DNA of 64,000 nt from Archangium violaceum Cb vi76. Its GTDB lineage: Bacteria > Myxococcota > Myxococcia > Myxococcales > Myxococcaceae. How positions within the stretch are numbered: the first letter of the stretch is position 1; each line of letters starts with the position of its first letter. Position numbers and translations under genes: made by a program. The notes beneath the pieces were generated by a model. The model worked only from the letters and a program-made list of their open reading frames with translations, was not told the origin of the DNA and made no database searches. This document shows, in pieces, positions 63,611 through 64,000 of the stretch. The stretch covers positions 5 to 64,004 of the forward strand of contig NZ_JPMI01000270.1 of assembly GCF_000733295.1 (NCBI RefSeq), in the 5' to 3' direction.

Positions 63611-64000
63611 GTGGGTTGTTGCTTCGGGGACGAGGCTTCGCAGGCTTGCTCCCGGACTGTCTTGTCTCCCAGCGGCATCCGCCAGAAGGCGCGAGCATCG
63701 GGTCTCGTGGAGAGTTGCTTCCACAGCGCCTCCACTCCACCGGCCTCGCGGGCAATCCGCCTCGCGAGCGCCGCCGCCCGTGCATAGGCCCGCTCCCGCA
63801 CCTCCGGACGCACTTCCAGAAGCTCCGCCGTGAGGGCCCGGCAGTCCTCCGGCCCACTGGCGGTGGGCCCCGGCTCCACCAGCGCCGTGGCGAATCCCTC
63901 GACGAACCAGCGAGGCAGGGCCGGCCCCGCATGGGAGATCAGCGCCAGGTGCGCCACCTCGTGCCTCGTGAGCGCGCCCAGGTCCTCCATCCGGTCCACC
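63568..64000 (-). CDS. zinc metallopeptidase, C-terminal part (cut by window edge)
   Basis: The last 143 residues of a zincin whose start lies beyond base 64000. HEVAH (in TRHEVAHLALIS) is the zinc site, and WFVEGFATALVEPG supplies the expected downstream Glu ligand, the layout of peptidase-MA-like proteins. The extreme C-terminus (PTPSPSPSPSGRGSG) and the stop codon are encoded by the CCCTC repeat and its hexamer expansion. An original stop may therefore have been displaced. No N-terminal features can be judged. Confidence 0.7.
   Translation of the reverse strand, partial: VDRMEDLGALTRHEVAHLALISHAGPALPRWFVEGFATALVEPGPTASGPEDCRALTAELLEVRPEVRERAYARAAALARRIAREAGGVEALWKQLSTRPDARAFWRMPLGDKTVREQACEASSPKQQPTPSPSPSPSGRGSG

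Overview
The window is a high-GC chromosomal segment from a myxobacterium (phylum Myxococcota, most likely the Cystobacterineae/Archangium-Cystobacter side). The lineage call rests on five members of the myxobacterial DUF2378/TIGR02265 paralogous family, on a trifunctional Ser/Thr kinase-ATPase-histidine kinase, on many secreted lipoproteins and hydrolases, and on strong G/C third-position bias. No rRNA, tRNA, CRISPR array, insertion sequence or phage gene was seen. Genus is inference; no marker gene for it is present.

Layout. 0-5.4 kb: serA, a secreted trypsin-like protease with two C-terminal repeats, a small SpoIIAA-like protein, small lipoproteins and an outer-membrane barrel. 5.4-14.4 kb: an S9 prolyl-oligopeptidase-type peptidase, a stand-alone MshEN (probable c-di-GMP-binding) protein, a methyltransferase and the 1657-residue trifunctional kinase. 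14.6-23.1 kb: a poly(3-hydroxybutyrate) (PHB) utilisation locus consisting of a secreted PHB-depolymerase-type lipoprotein, a divergent lipase-like lipoprotein, a porin, a 3-hydroxybutyrate-dehydrogenase-type enzyme and an MHS-family transporter. An unusual array of palindromes sits in the divergent promoter region. 23-25.4 kb: a secreted putative serine hydrolase, a frameshifted JAMM-domain lipoprotein and a small secreted protein. 25.4-30.1 kb: a MacA-MacB-TolC type efflux operon with a perfect 22-bp palindrome upstream. 30.3-33.6 kb: a low-GC gene pair behind an OmpR-type two-component system.

34.8-40.6 kb holds a translationally coupled five-gene operon: CotH kinase-like lipoprotein, VTC (polyphosphate-polymerase-like) protein, porin-like outer-membrane protein, thymidylate-kinase-like protein with a 27-residue-repeat tail, and a DUF4956 membrane protein. 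This is the best candidate for an undescribed system. 40.9-44.5 kb: an FG-GAP/HYR lipoprotein and a double-hotdog-like protein. 44.5-47 kb: a solitary DUF2378 protein and the tyrosine-catabolic pair maiA-hppD. 47-51.7 kb: a sulfatase, a phospholipase-D-like lipoprotein and YgfZ. 51.8-55.8 kb: cupin, VKOR-DsbA fusion, SUI1, an isocitrate/isopropylmalate-type dehydrogenase and DUF2270. 55.9-61 kb: a hybrid kinase with a degenerate catalytic domain, then four tandem DUF2378 genes. 61-64 kb: TPR/DUF1444-like, DUF4230, a 2OG-Fe(II) oxygenase and the C-terminal part of a zincin.

A G/C-rich hairpin repeat (CCCTCACCCC...CTCTCCC) occurs three to four times between or at the ends of genes. Several GC-rich hairpins act as plausible terminators. 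Family assignments were made by reading motifs; no database search was run.
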